From NCBI RefSeq assembly GCF_007997035.1, contig NZ_VOSS01000003.1, forward strand, positions 62,001-126,000: a DNA stretch of 64,000 bases. The letters run 5' to 3'. Position numbers and translations under genes: made by a program. This document shows, piece after piece, positions 47,050 through 55,537 of the stretch. The notes under the pieces are model-generated. The model had not been told where the DNA came from. It saw only the letters and a list, made by a program, of their open reading frames with translations, and made no database searches. Source of the stretch: Ralstonia sp. TCR112 (GTDB lineage Bacteria; Pseudomonadota; Gammaproteobacteria; Burkholderiales; Burkholderiaceae). The first letter of the stretch is position 1. Every line of letters begins with the position of its first letter.

Positions 47050-47947
47050 GCGGCATCGCCTCGGCCGTGACTGCAGCGCGCGGGCTGCGCCACTCCGGCG
47101 GTTTCCACAGGTAGCGAATGTCCCGGTCGCGAAACACGTCGGCCCACATGTCGCGCCATTCGTGGAAGGTGAGGGTGATCGGGTTGTGTGTGTGGACCTG
47201 CCGCGTGATGCCGAAAACGGGGGCGTCCTCCTCCGGCACGAAGCTGCCGAACATGCGATCCCAGATGGTCAGCACGCCGGCGTAGTTGCGGTCGATGTAC
47301 TGCGGATTCTTGGCGTGGTGCACGCGATGCACCGACGGCGTATTCACGTATTGCCCGAGCCACCGCCAGAAGCCCGCGTTGCGCGAATCCAGCGCCCCCA
47401 GCCGCGTATGGACGAAAAACTGGAACGCTAGGTTCAGGCCCACGGCCAGGATCACCCAGTCCGGCGTAAAGCCGATCCATGCAAGCGGAATCCAGAACAG
47501 CCACATGCCGGAAATCGGATAGGTCAGGCTCTGGCGGAATGCTGTCGAAAAATTCATGCCTTCCGACGAGTGGTGCGTCACATGCGAGGCCCACATCCAG
47601 CGCACGCGATGGCTGGCGCGGTGGAAGAAGTAGTACAGAAAATCCTGCAACAGCAGAAGCAGCACGAATGACCACCACGTTTCAGGCACCGCGCGCAGGC
47701 CGTGGCTGTACGTCCATGCGTACACCGTCTTGATCATCAGCCACAGGAAGAATGCATCCGACGCCTGGTGCATGAGCGCGAGGCAGGCGTTTGAAACGGT
47801 GTCCTTGAAGCTGTAGACGGACGGGTCGCGCTTGCGCCAGTACCACGCTTCGGCGCCGATGGTCAGCAGGAAAACCGGCGCGAAGGCCAGCAGAATCAGG
47901 CCGGGGTCGAAACTCGACGCGCCCGGGGCGGCGTTGGCAGGGGTCAT
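47042..47947 (-). CDS. Sterol desaturase/fatty acid hydroxylase-superfamily membrane protein
   Basis: Membrane di-iron protein, 301 aa. Conserved His clusters of the superfamily are HRASH (with DFLYYFFHRASHRVRWMWASHVTHHSSE) and HRVHHAKNPQYIDRNYAG. Four to five membrane helices. Substrate unknown; bacterial members hydroxylate or desaturate varied lipids. ATG 47947 (MTPANAAPG) was preferred to the upstream extension. It is convergent with the LysR gene and unrelated to the sulfur cluster by sequence. Confidence 0.88.
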   Translation of the reverse strand: MTPANAAPGASSFDPGLILLAFAPVFLLTIGAEAWYWRKRDPSVYSFKDTVSNACLALMHQASDAFFLWLMIKTVYAWTYSHGLRAVPETWWSFVLLLLLQDFLYYFFHRASHRVRWMWASHVTHHSSEGMNFSTAFRQSLTYPISGMWLFWIPLAWIGFTPDWVILAVGLNLAFQFFVHTRLGALDSRNAGFWRWLGQYVNTPSVHRVHHAKNPQYIDRNYAGVLTIWDRMFGSFVPEEDAPVFGITRQVHTHNPITLTFHEWRDMWADVFRDRDIRYLWKPPEWRSPRAAVTAEAMPLT

Positions 47948-48093
47948 TGGATTGTTGTGATGTGTGTTGTCTCCAACCGGCAGGTATACGCCCAACACCC
48001 GCGCCGCGAAAGGGGGCACGCTAGAGCCCTTCCTCGCTTCAATACGCGGTCGTGTACAGTGCGTGCCGTTATTCCCACAACAACATCCGAGAC

Positions 48094-49203
48094 ATGCAAT
48101 CCACCGCTTCCCCCGCGCCCCAGGCTGAAGTTCAACCCAACGTGATCGCCGAAGTACGCGGCGGCATCGGCTGGCTGACGCTGAACCGGCCGCAGGCGCT
48201 GAACGCGCTGTCGCTGGAGATGATCCGCACGATGTCGCATGCGCTGCTGGCGTGGCAGCACGATCCGGAAGTCCACGCCGTCATCCTGCGTGGCGAGGGC
48301 GGCAAGGCCCTGTGTGCCGGCGGCGACATCCGCTTCTTCCACCGCGCCGCCACGGCCGGCGACCCGCAGCTCATCACCTTTTTCACCGAGGAATACCGCC
48401 TCAACCACCTCATCTTCAGCTATGCCAAGCCGTATATCGCGCTGATGGACGGCGTGGTGATGGGCGGTGGCATGGGCATCTCGCAAGGCGCATCGCTGCG
48501 CGTGGTGACCGAGCGCACGAAGATGGCCATGCCCGAAACCAACATCGGCCTGTTTCCGGATGTGGGCGGCGGCTGGTTCCTGGCGCGCGTGCCGGGCCAT
48601 GTGGGCGAATACCTGGGGGTGACCGGGCAGATGATCGAAGCGGCGGACGCGCTGTCGGTTGGCCTCGCCGATTGCCACGTCACTACCGAGGCGCTGGCGG
48701 CCATCGTCCAGCGTCTGCGCGACGGCAACTGGAGCAGCGCCGAGCAGATCGCCGCGTGCTTTACCGAAGCCGCATCGGCGCCCGATGATGCCAAGGCCAT
48801 CATCGCGCCGCACCGCGAGGCGATCGATGCCTGCTTCAGCCAGGGCAGCGTGCAAGGCATCTTCGCGGATCTGGCCGGCAGCACGGATGCCGAATGGGCC
48901 GCGCAGACCGCTGCGCACATGGCCAAGCGCTCGCCGTTGATGATGGCGGTGACGCTGGAGCTGATCCGCCGCGGCCGCCACACTACGCTGGCCGATGAGC
49001 TGCGCCGCGAACTCGACATGATGACGCACGTGTTTGCCGAAGGCGACGGTATCGAAGGCATTCGCGCGCTCGCCGTCGACAAGGACCATGCGCCCAAGTG
49101 GAAGCACGCCAGCATCGACGCCGTGCGCGAGGACGAAGTCGCCGCCTTCTTTGTTTCGCCTTGGCGCCGTGAGCAGCATCCGCTGCTGGGGCTGTCGGAC
49201 TAG
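48094..49203 (+). CDS. Enoyl-CoA hydratase/isomerase family, 3-hydroxyisobutyryl-CoA hydrolase type
   Basis: Crotonase-fold hydrolase, 369 aa, expected to release 3-hydroxyisobutyrate in valine breakdown. Length and motifs match the HIBCH branch: LTLNRPQALNALSLEMI, GEGGKALCAGGDIRFFHRAA (oxyanion hole), GVVMGGGMGISQGASLRV, and AMPETNIGLFPDVGGGWFLARVPG with the catalytic Glu and Asp. ATG 48094 has ATCCGAGAC upstream, a weak site. No valine-pathway neighbours are present, so the substrate is less certain than the family. Confidence 0.87.
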   Translation: MQSTASPAPQAEVQPNVIAEVRGGIGWLTLNRPQALNALSLEMIRTMSHALLAWQHDPEVHAVILRGEGGKALCAGGDIRFFHRAATAGDPQLITFFTEEYRLNHLIFSYAKPYIALMDGVVMGGGMGISQGASLRVVTERTKMAMPETNIGLFPDVGGGWFLARVPGHVGEYLGVTGQMIEAADALSVGLADCHVTTEALAAIVQRLRDGNWSSAEQIAACFTEAASAPDDAKAIIAPHREAIDACFSQGSVQGIFADLAGSTDAEWAAQTAAHMAKRSPLMMAVTLELIRRGRHTTLADELRRELDMMTHVFAEGDGIEGIRALAVDKDHAPKWKHASIDAVREDEVAAFFVSPWRREQHPLLGLSD

Positions 49204-49246
49204 AACCGGTAAACTGCGCGCCTGGATGTTGAATCGTTGACTTGCT

Positions 49247-50281
49247 GTGACCGCTGAACGCCCCACGCCGAACCCCCGCCGCTTGTCGGTCGCGCCCATG
49301 ATGGATTGGACTGACCGACATTGCCGGTTCTTCCATCGCCAGATCTCGCGCCACACGTGGCTCTACACGGAAATGGTGACCACCGGTGCGCTGCTGCACG
49401 GCGACGTGCCGCGTCACCTCGATTTCGACGAAGTCGAGCACCCCGTGGCGCTGCAACTGGGCGGCAGCGAACCTCATGATCTGGCTCAGGCCGCGCGCCT
49501 CGGCCAGCAGTGGGGCTACAAGGAAATCAACCTCAACTGCGGCTGCCCGTCGGAGCGCGTGCAGCGAGGGGCGTTTGGCGCGTGCCTGATGGCCGAGCCC
49601 AAGCTCGTCGCGCAGGGCGTCAAGGCGATGCGCGATGCGGTGTCGATTCCGGTCACGGTCAAGCACCGCATCGGCATCGACGCCATCGAGACCTACGATT
49701 TTGTGCGGGATTTCGTCGGCACCATCGCCGAGGCCGGCTGCGAGACATTCATCGTCCACGCGCGCAACGCCATCCTCAAAGGCCTGAGCCCGAAGGAAAA
49801 CCGCGAGATTCCGCCGCTGCGCTACGAAGTCGTTTATCAGCTCAAGCGGGATTTCCCGCATCTGGAAATTCTGCTCAACGGCGGGGTGCAGACGCTGGAG
49901 CAGATCGATACGCATCTTGCGCACGTTGATGGCGTCATGATCGGCCGCGAGGCGTATCACCATCCGCATCTGATGGCCGCGTTCGATGCGCGGTACTACG
50001 GCGCAGGCACCGAGGCCGCCACGCGCGCCGAGGTGGAAGACGCGATGATCCGCTACGTCGGCCGCTGGGTTGAGCGCGGCGGCTACGCGGGGGCGGCGGT
50101 GCGGCACATGCTGGGGCTGTATCGCGGCGTGGCCGGGGCGCGTGGCTGGCGCCGCGTGCTGTCGGATTCCAAGGCGCTCGGCCGCGTGAAGACGTTGGCC
50201 GACGCGCATGCGTTGTTCGACGAAGCGCGGGCGCACCTGCGGCGCGGCGAAGAATCGAACGAGGAGGCGGTCGCAGCATAA
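49247..50281 (+). CDS. dusA: tRNA-dihydrouridine(20/20a) synthase DusA
   Basis: FMN-dependent tRNA-dihydrouridine synthase, 344 aa. SVAPMMDWTDRHCRFFHRQISRHTWLYTEM is the DusA signature, the catalytic Cys is in EINLNCGCPSERVQRGAFGACLM, and TVKHRIGID and LLNGGVQTLEQ contribute to FMN binding. The start is a GTG at 49247. It sits upstream of tRNA-His on the same strand. Confidence 0.94.
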   Translation: MTAERPTPNPRRLSVAPMMDWTDRHCRFFHRQISRHTWLYTEMVTTGALLHGDVPRHLDFDEVEHPVALQLGGSEPHDLAQAARLGQQWGYKEINLNCGCPSERVQRGAFGACLMAEPKLVAQGVKAMRDAVSIPVTVKHRIGIDAIETYDFVRDFVGTIAEAGCETFIVHARNAILKGLSPKENREIPPLRYEVVYQLKRDFPHLEILLNGGVQTLEQIDTHLAHVDGVMIGREAYHHPHLMAAFDARYYGAGTEAATRAEVEDAMIRYVGRWVERGGYAGAAVRHMLGLYRGVAGARGWRRVLSDSKALGRVKTLADAHALFDEARAHLRRGEESNEEAVAA

Positions 50282-50295
50282 ATCGCACGACCCCC

Positions 50296-50324
50296 TAGGC
50301 ACGCCGGAAGAATGTTTGTATAAT
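50296..50324 (+). promoter_or_regulatory. Promoter of tRNA-His
   Basis: TAGGCA (50296-50301), 17-nt spacer, TATAAT (50319-50324), 45 nt before the tRNA. Confidence 0.65.
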
Positions 50325-50369
50325 CTCGTTTTTCGCCGAGCAGCTGTCAGTTTTGCTGTTCGTACGACG

Positions 50370-50445
50370 GTGGCTGTAGCTCAGTTGGTAGAGTCCCAGA
50401 TTGTGATTCTGGTTGTCGTGGGTTCGAATCCCATCAGTCACCCCA
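50370..50445 (+). tRNA. tRNA-His (anticodon GTG)
   Basis: Complete 76-nt cloverleaf with encoded CCA. Acceptor GTGGCTG pairs with CAGTCAC (one G-T wobble), the D-stem is GCTC/GAGT, the anticodon stem CCAGA/TCTGG encloses TTGTGAT, and the T-arm contains GGTTCGAATCC. A G at 50369 supplies the G-1 characteristic of tRNA-His, opposite discriminator C73. A bidirectional terminator follows 10 nt later. Confidence 0.97.
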
Positions 50446-50455
50446 AAGTTTCAGT

Positions 50456-50483
50456 AAAAAAGCCCGCTTTTGCGGGCTTTTTT
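50456..50483. terminator. Bidirectional terminator after tRNA-His
   Basis: A6 run, GCCCGC (50462-50467), loop TTTT, GCGGGC (50472-50477), T6 run. It serves tRNA-His and, in reverse, the DUF4440 gene that ends at 50501. Confidence 0.92.
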
Positions 50484-50500
50484 GCATCTGTGCGCAATGT

Positions 50501-50893
50501 CTATGCGTCAGCGACCACCGTGCCTTGGTGGTACACAACCTTCCAGCCATCCGCCGTTCGCCGCCACAACGTCGCCCGCCGCGTTGTGCGGTTCGACTGC
50601 ACCAGCGTGTACGTCAGCAGGTAGTTGTCCGGCGCGATCTCCTGGCAGCGGAAATCGCGCGTTTGCCAGAAATCCTCGCCGATATGGCCGTGCCGGGCAT
50701 CGAGAACGCCGAGCACATAGCTGCGGCTGTAGCGTTGGCCTGACGCACCGGTTTCCCAGAAGTCTTCCGTGGTCATGCGCTCGAAGTCTTCGCGGCGCGT
50801 GCCGAACTCGGGGCGATGGAAGATGGGCTCGCGCCGGCGCAGTTCTTCGAGCACGTTCAGCAGACCAGGGGCGGTATCCAGAGACGGTTCCAT
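50501..50893 (-). CDS. DUF4440/SnoaL-like domain protein
   Basis: Small NTF2-fold protein, 130 aa, in a single domain: LNVLEELRRREPIFHRPEFGTRREDFERMTTEDFWETGASGQ, then a beta-rich half ending TLWRRTADGWKVVYHQGTVV. It resembles DUF4440 nuclear-transport-factor-2-like proteins; no enzymatic role is known. ATG 50893 has a strong ribosome site (AAGGAGG); the longer upstream frame overlaps the opposite-strand peptidase start. Confidence 0.83.
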   Translation of the reverse strand: MEPSLDTAPGLLNVLEELRRREPIFHRPEFGTRREDFERMTTEDFWETGASGQRYSRSYVLGVLDARHGHIGEDFWQTRDFRCQEIAPDNYLLTYTLVQSNRTTRRATLWRRTADGWKVVYHQGTVVADA

Positions 50894-51025
50894 GCGGCAG
50901 GCCTCCTTGGAAAGCTCCCAGCATACCGCGCAGTGGGCGTGGCTTAGCATTTTTCGCGCTGCACAATGCGTGGCTCGCGCTTCGCCCCTATGATGGCGCC
51001 TTCGCCCTTCCCGGAATCCACTTCG

Positions 51026-52755
51026 ATGCAACGCACTGCCCGTATTGGCCTGTCTTCGCTGACGATCGCACTGTCGCTGGCTTGCGGCGCCGGCGCCTTT
51101 GCCGCCACGCTTCAGAAACCGCAACTCGACGCGCTGCTCGCCGCCGAACAATCCAAGGCATCGGCTGACCTGAACAGCTTTCTCACGGCAGCCGCGAAGG
51201 CCGATCCACAAGTCGCAGGCAGTGTCGCTGCGTATCAGAAGAAAGCCCCGCTTGCCGGCGATGACCTCGTCAATATCGGGCGCTGCTGGGTCTGTACAAC
51301 CGCCTGCACAACCAGCAGGCCGTGATTGCGTCGATCGAGAAGATGGTCGCGCTGCCCACGGTGCGCGACGACAAGATCCCGCAGTACGAAAACCCCGCCA
51401 TCGTCGCGTTTGGCAAGCTGGTCGAGGGCATGGCGCGAGACTTCGGCCTGAAATACCGCAACGTCGACAACCGCGTCTTTGAAGTCACGTTGCCAGGCAC
51501 CGGCTCGGACGAATTCGGCATTCTGACCCACGCCGACGTTGTGCCCGCAAAGGCGGAGGAATGGGTGCTCGGCGACGGCACCAAGCTCGATCCGTTCAAG
51601 GTCACGCGTGTCGGCAATCTGCTGTACGGCCGCGGCACGATTGACGACAAGGGTTCGATCGCCGCCGCGATGTATGCCATGAAAACGGTCAAGGACAGCG
51701 GGGTGCCGCTCGCCCGCACGATCCGCCTGATGATCGAAACCACCGAAGAAACCGGCGGTGACGGCATGAAGTACTACCGCGAGCACACCCAATTGCCCGC
51801 GTACAACATCGTGCTCGACAGCAAGTATCCGGCCGTGGTGGCAGAGAAAGGCACGGGCGCATTGAAAGTCTTCTTCCCAGCGCAGGCTGGCGACGCTTCG
51901 CATACCGCCATCGTCGCGATGACGGGCGCGGCGTCGGCCAGTTCCATCCCACAAACGGCCACGGCCACGCTCAAGGGCGGGGATCTGGGCGTGGCCGCCG
52001 CCGCGCTGGAAGCCAAGCGCGACGCGTTTGTGAACAGCCTAGCGGCGCAAGGCAAGTTCTCAATCGACATCGCGCGCACGGCGGACAGCATCGTCGTGAA
52101 GGTGACCGGCACGTCGGCGCACGGCTCGCGTCCGGAAGAGGGCGTCAACCCGCTGCCGCGCCTGGCGCTGCTCCTGCGCGCAGCCGATCTTGGCCTGGCA
52201 GACAACGCCTACGCCCACGCCGTGCGGTATCTGACCGACGTTTACGGCACCGATTACCTCGGCAACACCATGGGCGTCGCCTACAAGGATGATTTCATGG
52301 GCCCGCTCACCATTTCGCCCACCGTGATCGGTGACAAGAATGGCCGCGTGGAGGTGACCGCCAACGTGCGCATGCCGCGCGGCAAAACGCCCGACGCCCT
52401 GCGCGGAGAGATCGCCGGCAAGATCAACGCATGGGCCAATGCCAACCATGTCGCCGTTGAGATCAACCACGATCAGGGCAACTGGATGGCGCGCGATCCG
52501 AAGGGCGCGTGGCTGTCCACGCTGCTCAACATCTACGGCGACACCACTGGCCTCGATGCCAAGCCCGTGCCGACGGCCGGGAGCACGACGGCCAAGCTGA
52601 TGCCAAACGCCATCAACTTTGGCCCCGCCATGCCGGGCAAGAAGTACACCGCGCACAACGCCAACGAGTACAAGGAAGTGCCGGACCTCGACCTCGATAT
52701 GCAGATGTTCACCGAGATGCTGGTGCGCATCGGCAATCTGCAGTCGATGCAGTAA
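51026..52755 (+). CDS. Secreted M20-family metallopeptidase (frameshifted as read)
   Basis: M20/dipeptidase-type zinc peptidase with an N-terminal signal peptide (residues about 1-24, GLSSLTIALSLACGAGAFAA), so periplasmic or exported. As read, the frame from ATG 51026 breaks at 51278-51280 (GGG) and the body resumes from about 51281 to 52755. Restoring a G gives VNIGALLGLYNRLHNQQ and a continuous 576 aa. Metal-site segments: LTHADVVPA, RGTIDDKGSIAAA, and ETTEETGGDGMKYY. The lid domain contains GTSAHGSRPEEGVNP. Substrate unknown. A cupin gene follows 16 nt later. Confidence 0.88.
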
Positions 52756-52771
52756 CCGTTGGAGGACGGCC

Positions 52772-53083
52772 ATGAACATCATCCGCGCCAAGTCGTTCAC
52801 TGCCGAGCGTGCCTGGGGTGCGCTCGATATTGCGAATATGAGCGGCATTACCACGCGCCTGCATTGGACGGACCAGCCTTATCGCTGGCACGTAAACGAC
52901 GGCGAGGAGGTGTTCGTGGTGCTACACGGCACGGTCGACATGCATTACCGCGAAGCCGGTGAAGAGAAGGTCGCGACGCTGGAACCCGGCGACATTTTCT
53001 TCGCCGGTATCGGTTGCGAGCATGTGGCGCACCCGCGTGGCGAGGCACGGATTCTCGTCGTCGAGAAAGAGGGGAGCGTTTAG
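52772..53083 (+). CDS. Small cupin-domain protein
   Basis: Single-cupin protein, 103 aa. It has HVNDGEEVFVVLHGTVDMHYRE, with the first cupin motif (imperfect metal site), and EPGDIFFAGIGCEHVAHPRGEARILVVE for the second. Ribosome site GGAGG at 52761-52765. It is 16 nt after the M20 peptidase and likely co-transcribed; function unknown. Confidence 0.85.
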   Translation: MNIIRAKSFTAERAWGALDIANMSGITTRLHWTDQPYRWHVNDGEEVFVVLHGTVDMHYREAGEEKVATLEPGDIFFAGIGCEHVAHPRGEARILVVEKEGSV

Positions 53084-53112
53084 CCGCTCGCCGCCATGTT
53101 ATGGCGAAAAAA

Positions 53113-53133
53113 AAGCCCGCGATGTGCGGGCTT
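53113..53133 (-). terminator. Minus-strand intrinsic terminator
   Basis: Stem AAGCCCGC (53113-53120) and GCGGGCTT (53126-53133) with loop GATGT. Its T-run lies on the minus strand (A8 at 53107-53114 on plus), so it terminates leftward transcription. On the plus strand only TTCG follows, so it is poor for the cupin gene. Confidence 0.65.
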
Positions 53134-53426
53134 CGAATTCAGCGATCTCATTGCCCCTGAGGGCATTGGCAATACTACTGTCACGTACGCCAAACAACAT
53201 CCGGGTAAACGTCCGTTTTGCTAGTGGAACACCGTCGAATGTGCCGCTGCAGCAACTTGCGGACAGAAAAAACAGCCCGCTCAAACGGCGGGCCGAAAAT
53301 CAGTTGAAGAAAGCCCTGTCCTCAGGGCACGGCAAGTGTATGAAATCAGTTGCGGCGGCAGCATTGGGGTATGCCCTGATCGGGCGCCGCACCGCGGTTT
53401 GCAGCCCTTGCCCGTCGTTCTTTTCC
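53134..53426. other. Intergenic region with tandem leftward terminators, no protein gene
   Basis: No credible coding frame. It holds a second leftward terminator (53267-53293), a GCCCTG/CAGGGC hairpin (53313-53328) and a short GCCC/GGGC hairpin near 53152-53163. The 140 nt between the two terminators could be the body of a small RNA on the minus strand. Confidence 0.45.
53267..53293 (-). terminator. Second minus-strand intrinsic terminator
   Basis: GCCCGC (53275-53280), 7-nt loop, GCGGGC (53288-53293), with A6 on the plus strand at 53267-53272, i.e. a T-run on the minus strand. It is placed to end the lexA-small gene transcript. Confidence 0.6.
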
Positions 53427-53612
53427 TCAGCAGCTTTCAGCCCCAGCGGCACGTGAGCCCACCGGGATCGCATCCAGCATGCGGCAGATGGCGGCCATGC
53501 TGCCGACCATCGTACGGCGCTGCTCCCCCTGATAGATGCGCACGCCCTGGGTTTGGCGGAAGGGCACCGGCTGTACCGGGCGGCGGCGGGAAGACATCGA
53601 TCCGAGTCGCAT
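53427..53612 (-). CDS. Small hypothetical protein downstream of lexA
   Basis: 61-aa basic protein with an Arg-rich N-terminus (MRLGSMSSRRRPVQP) and a C-terminal half QRRTMVGSMAAICRMLDAIPVGSRAAG. No family recognised. ATG 53612 has GAGG six nt upstream on the minus strand. It lies about 120 nt after lexA in the same direction and may share the SOS-controlled transcript. Confidence 0.55.
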   Translation of the reverse strand: MRLGSMSSRRRPVQPVPFRQTQGVRIYQGEQRRTMVGSMAAICRMLDAIPVGSRAAGAESC

Positions 53613-53732
53613 GGCAGACCTCGTGAGTTCGGGTGGAAAAGCGAGTGGCAAGACTCCACCCTGGCGAGCCGATGGCTCACCTCCAGGCTGGATCAAACGA
53701 CGAAGGTTTGGCGCAGAAATGCGCCTGGGGCT

Positions 53733-54383
53733 TTACGGAGCAGCAGGCCGGATCAGACCGACGGCCAAGCCCTCCAGATGAAACTCATCGCGATCCAGAT
53801 CAACGTGGATCGGTTCGAAATCGGGGTTCTCGGCGATCAGCTCGACATGTCGGCCCTTGCGCTGGAAACGCTTGACCGTGACGTCATCGCCCAGTCGAGC
53901 CACGACGATCTTGCCGTTGGCCGCTTCAGCGGCGCGCTGCACGGCCAGCAGATCGCCGTCCAGAATGCCGGCGTCGCGCATGCTCATGCCACGCACCTTC
54001 AGCAGAAAATCGGGCTGCGCAGAAAACAGCGACGGATCGACCTGATATTGGCGATCGATGTGCTCTGCAGCCAGAATCGGACTACCGGCGGCCACGCGGC
54101 CCACCAGCGGCAGTGTCAGTTGCATCAACCCCATCGACGGCAGCGAGAACTGATGCTGCGACGTGTCGCCTGCCGCCCGCAGCCGAATGCCCCGCGAGGC
54201 GCCCGGCGTCAGTTCGATCACGCCTTTGCGTGCCAGCGCACGCAGGTGTTCCTCGGCTGCATTGGGCGACGAGAAGCCGAACTCCGCGGCAATCTCGGCG
54301 CGCGTGGGTGGAAAGCCCGTGCGCTGGATCGTCTGGCGGATCAGGTCGTAAATCTGCTGTTGGCGGGGGGTGAGGGTGGCCAT
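53733..54383 (-). CDS. lexA: SOS repressor LexA
   Basis: Repressor and self-cleaving protease of the SOS response, 216 aa. N-terminal winged helix: [51 protein letters not shown]. The Ala99-Gly100 cleavage site is in GRVAAGSP, with catalytic Ser134 ([10 protein letters not shown]) and Lys171 (DDVTVKRF). ATG 54383 gives the standard N-terminus [10 protein letters not shown]. Two consensus SOS boxes lie directly upstream, so it is autoregulated. Confidence 0.97.
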   Translation of the reverse strand: MATLTPRQQQIYDLIRQTIQRTGFPPTRAEIAAEFGFSSPNAAEEHLRALARKGVIELTPGASRGIRLRAAGDTSQHQFSLPSMGLMQLTLPLVGRVAAGSPILAAEHIDRQYQVDPSLFSAQPDFLLKVRGMSMRDAGILDGDLLAVQRAAEAANGKIVVARLGDDVTVKRFQRKGRHVELIAENPDFEPIHVDLDRDEFHLEGLAVGLIRPAAP

Positions 54384-54390
54384 CGGCGTA

Positions 54391-54406
54391 CTGTATATTT
54401 GAACAG
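54391..54406. promoter_or_regulatory. LexA (SOS) box 1
   Basis: CTGTATATTTGAACAG, an exact CTGT-N8-ACAG match, 8 nt upstream of the lexA start codon. Confidence 0.88.
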
Positions 54407-54409
54407 GTG

Positions 54410-54425
54410 CTGTGATTTTATACAG
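54410..54425. promoter_or_regulatory. LexA (SOS) box 2
   Basis: CTGTGATTTTATACAG, a second exact CTGT-N8-ACAG match, 3 nt beyond box 1. The centre-to-centre distance is 19 bp, about two helical turns, allowing side-by-side binding. Confidence 0.88.
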
Positions 54426-54635
54426 TGACGCAGGAAGCGCAAGTGATTTTGTTGTGACCTGTTGCGCGCGCACCCAGTCCTTCTGATCGGCGTCAAAACC
54501 TACGCGACTGGTTAGAAGCTTATGCGCAATCCATGCAGGCGCGGCCGGAGGGAATCGCATAAAATCAAGGCCTTGACCGATTTATTGCATCGCCACATAG
54601 CCCGATGGAGCCTCGTTGGGCCGGCGAACGTCACC

Positions 54636-55412
54636 ATGTCTGCCTTCAATCAAGAGACCGTTCTGAGCGTCCATCACTGGAATGACTCGCTGTTCAGCTT
54701 CAAGACCACGCGCGATCAGGCGCTGCGCTTCCATAACGGCCACTTCGTCATGATTGGGCTGGAGGTCGAGGGCAAGCCGCTGATGCGCGCCTACAGTATC
54801 GCCAGCCCGAACTACGAAGAGCATCTCGAGTTCTTCAGCATCAAGGTGCAGAACGGCCCGCTGACGTCGCGACTGCAGCATCTGAAGGTGGGCGACAAGC
54901 TGCTGGTGAGCAAGAAGCCGGTCGGCACGCTCGTGCTGGATGACCTGCTGCCGGGCAAGAACCTGTACCTGTTCGGCACCGGCACTGGCCTCGCGCCGTT
55001 CATGAGCATCATCCAGGACCCGGAAACCTACGAGCGCTTCGAGAAGGTTGTGCTTTTGCACGGCGTGCGGCAAGTGAGCGAGCTGGCCTATGCCGACTTC
55101 ATCACCCGGGAATTGCCGAACAACGAATTCTTCGGCGATCAGGTGCGCCAGAAGCTGATCTACTACCCGACCGTCACGCGCGAGCCGTTCCGCAATATGG
55201 GCCGCCTGACGGATCTCGTCGACAGCGGCAAGCTGTCTGCCGACATCGGCCTGCCCCCGATGGACCCGGCAGTCGACCGCGCAATGATCTGTGGCAGCCC
55301 GGCCATGCTGGAAGACACCTGCAAGCTGCTCGATGCCCGCGGCTTCAAGATCTCGCCGCGCATGGGCGAAGCGGGGGACTACGTGATCGAGCGCGCCTTC
55401 GTCGAGAAATAA
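54636..55412 (+). CDS. fpr: Ferredoxin-NADP reductase
   Basis: FAD-dependent reductase, 258 aa, of the bacterial Fpr type, exchanging electrons between NADPH and ferredoxin or flavodoxin. FAD-binding motifs MRAYSIASPNYEE and GPLTSRLQHLKVGD, NADP-binding GTGTGLAPFMSII, and CGSPAMLEDTCKLLDARGF. The C-terminus VIERAFVEK is typical. ATG 54636 was chosen to give MSAFNQETVLSVHHW; the upstream frame is not family-like. The divergent lexA promoter lies about 210 nt upstream. Confidence 0.94.
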   Translation: MSAFNQETVLSVHHWNDSLFSFKTTRDQALRFHNGHFVMIGLEVEGKPLMRAYSIASPNYEEHLEFFSIKVQNGPLTSRLQHLKVGDKLLVSKKPVGTLVLDDLLPGKNLYLFGTGTGLAPFMSIIQDPETYERFEKVVLLHGVRQVSELAYADFITRELPNNEFFGDQVRQKLIYYPTVTREPFRNMGRLTDLVDSGKLSADIGLPPMDPAVDRAMICGSPAMLEDTCKLLDARGFKISPRMGEAGDYVIERAFVEK

Positions 55413-55431
55413 TCGATACGGCTTCCGCTGC

Positions 55432-55463
55432 AAACGCCGGCCTGTGTGCCGGCGTTTTGTTTT
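55432..55463 (+). terminator. Intrinsic terminator after fpr
   Basis: AAACGCCGGC (55432-55441), 6-nt loop, GCCGGCGTTT (55448-55457), then TTTTGTTTTTG. Strong. Confidence 0.88.
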
Positions 55464-55488
55464 TGCCGGCGCCGAGGGCTATCCCGCG

Positions 55489-55517
55489 TCGGCAAAGGCG
55501 GGGCGGGCGGATACAAT
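55489..55517 (+). promoter_or_regulatory. Promoter of the asparaginase gene
   Basis: TCGGCA (55489-55494), 17-nt spacer, TACAAT (55512-55517). Predicted start about 55524, about 14 nt before the first ATG. Confidence 0.45.
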
Positions 55518-55537
55518 GCGCGCCTTGCCCACCACGC

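Noticed and set aside
53099-53284. 61-codon minus-strand frame in the lexA downstream region
   Set aside because: It runs through the intrinsic terminator and has no ribosome site; more consistent with noncoding sequence.
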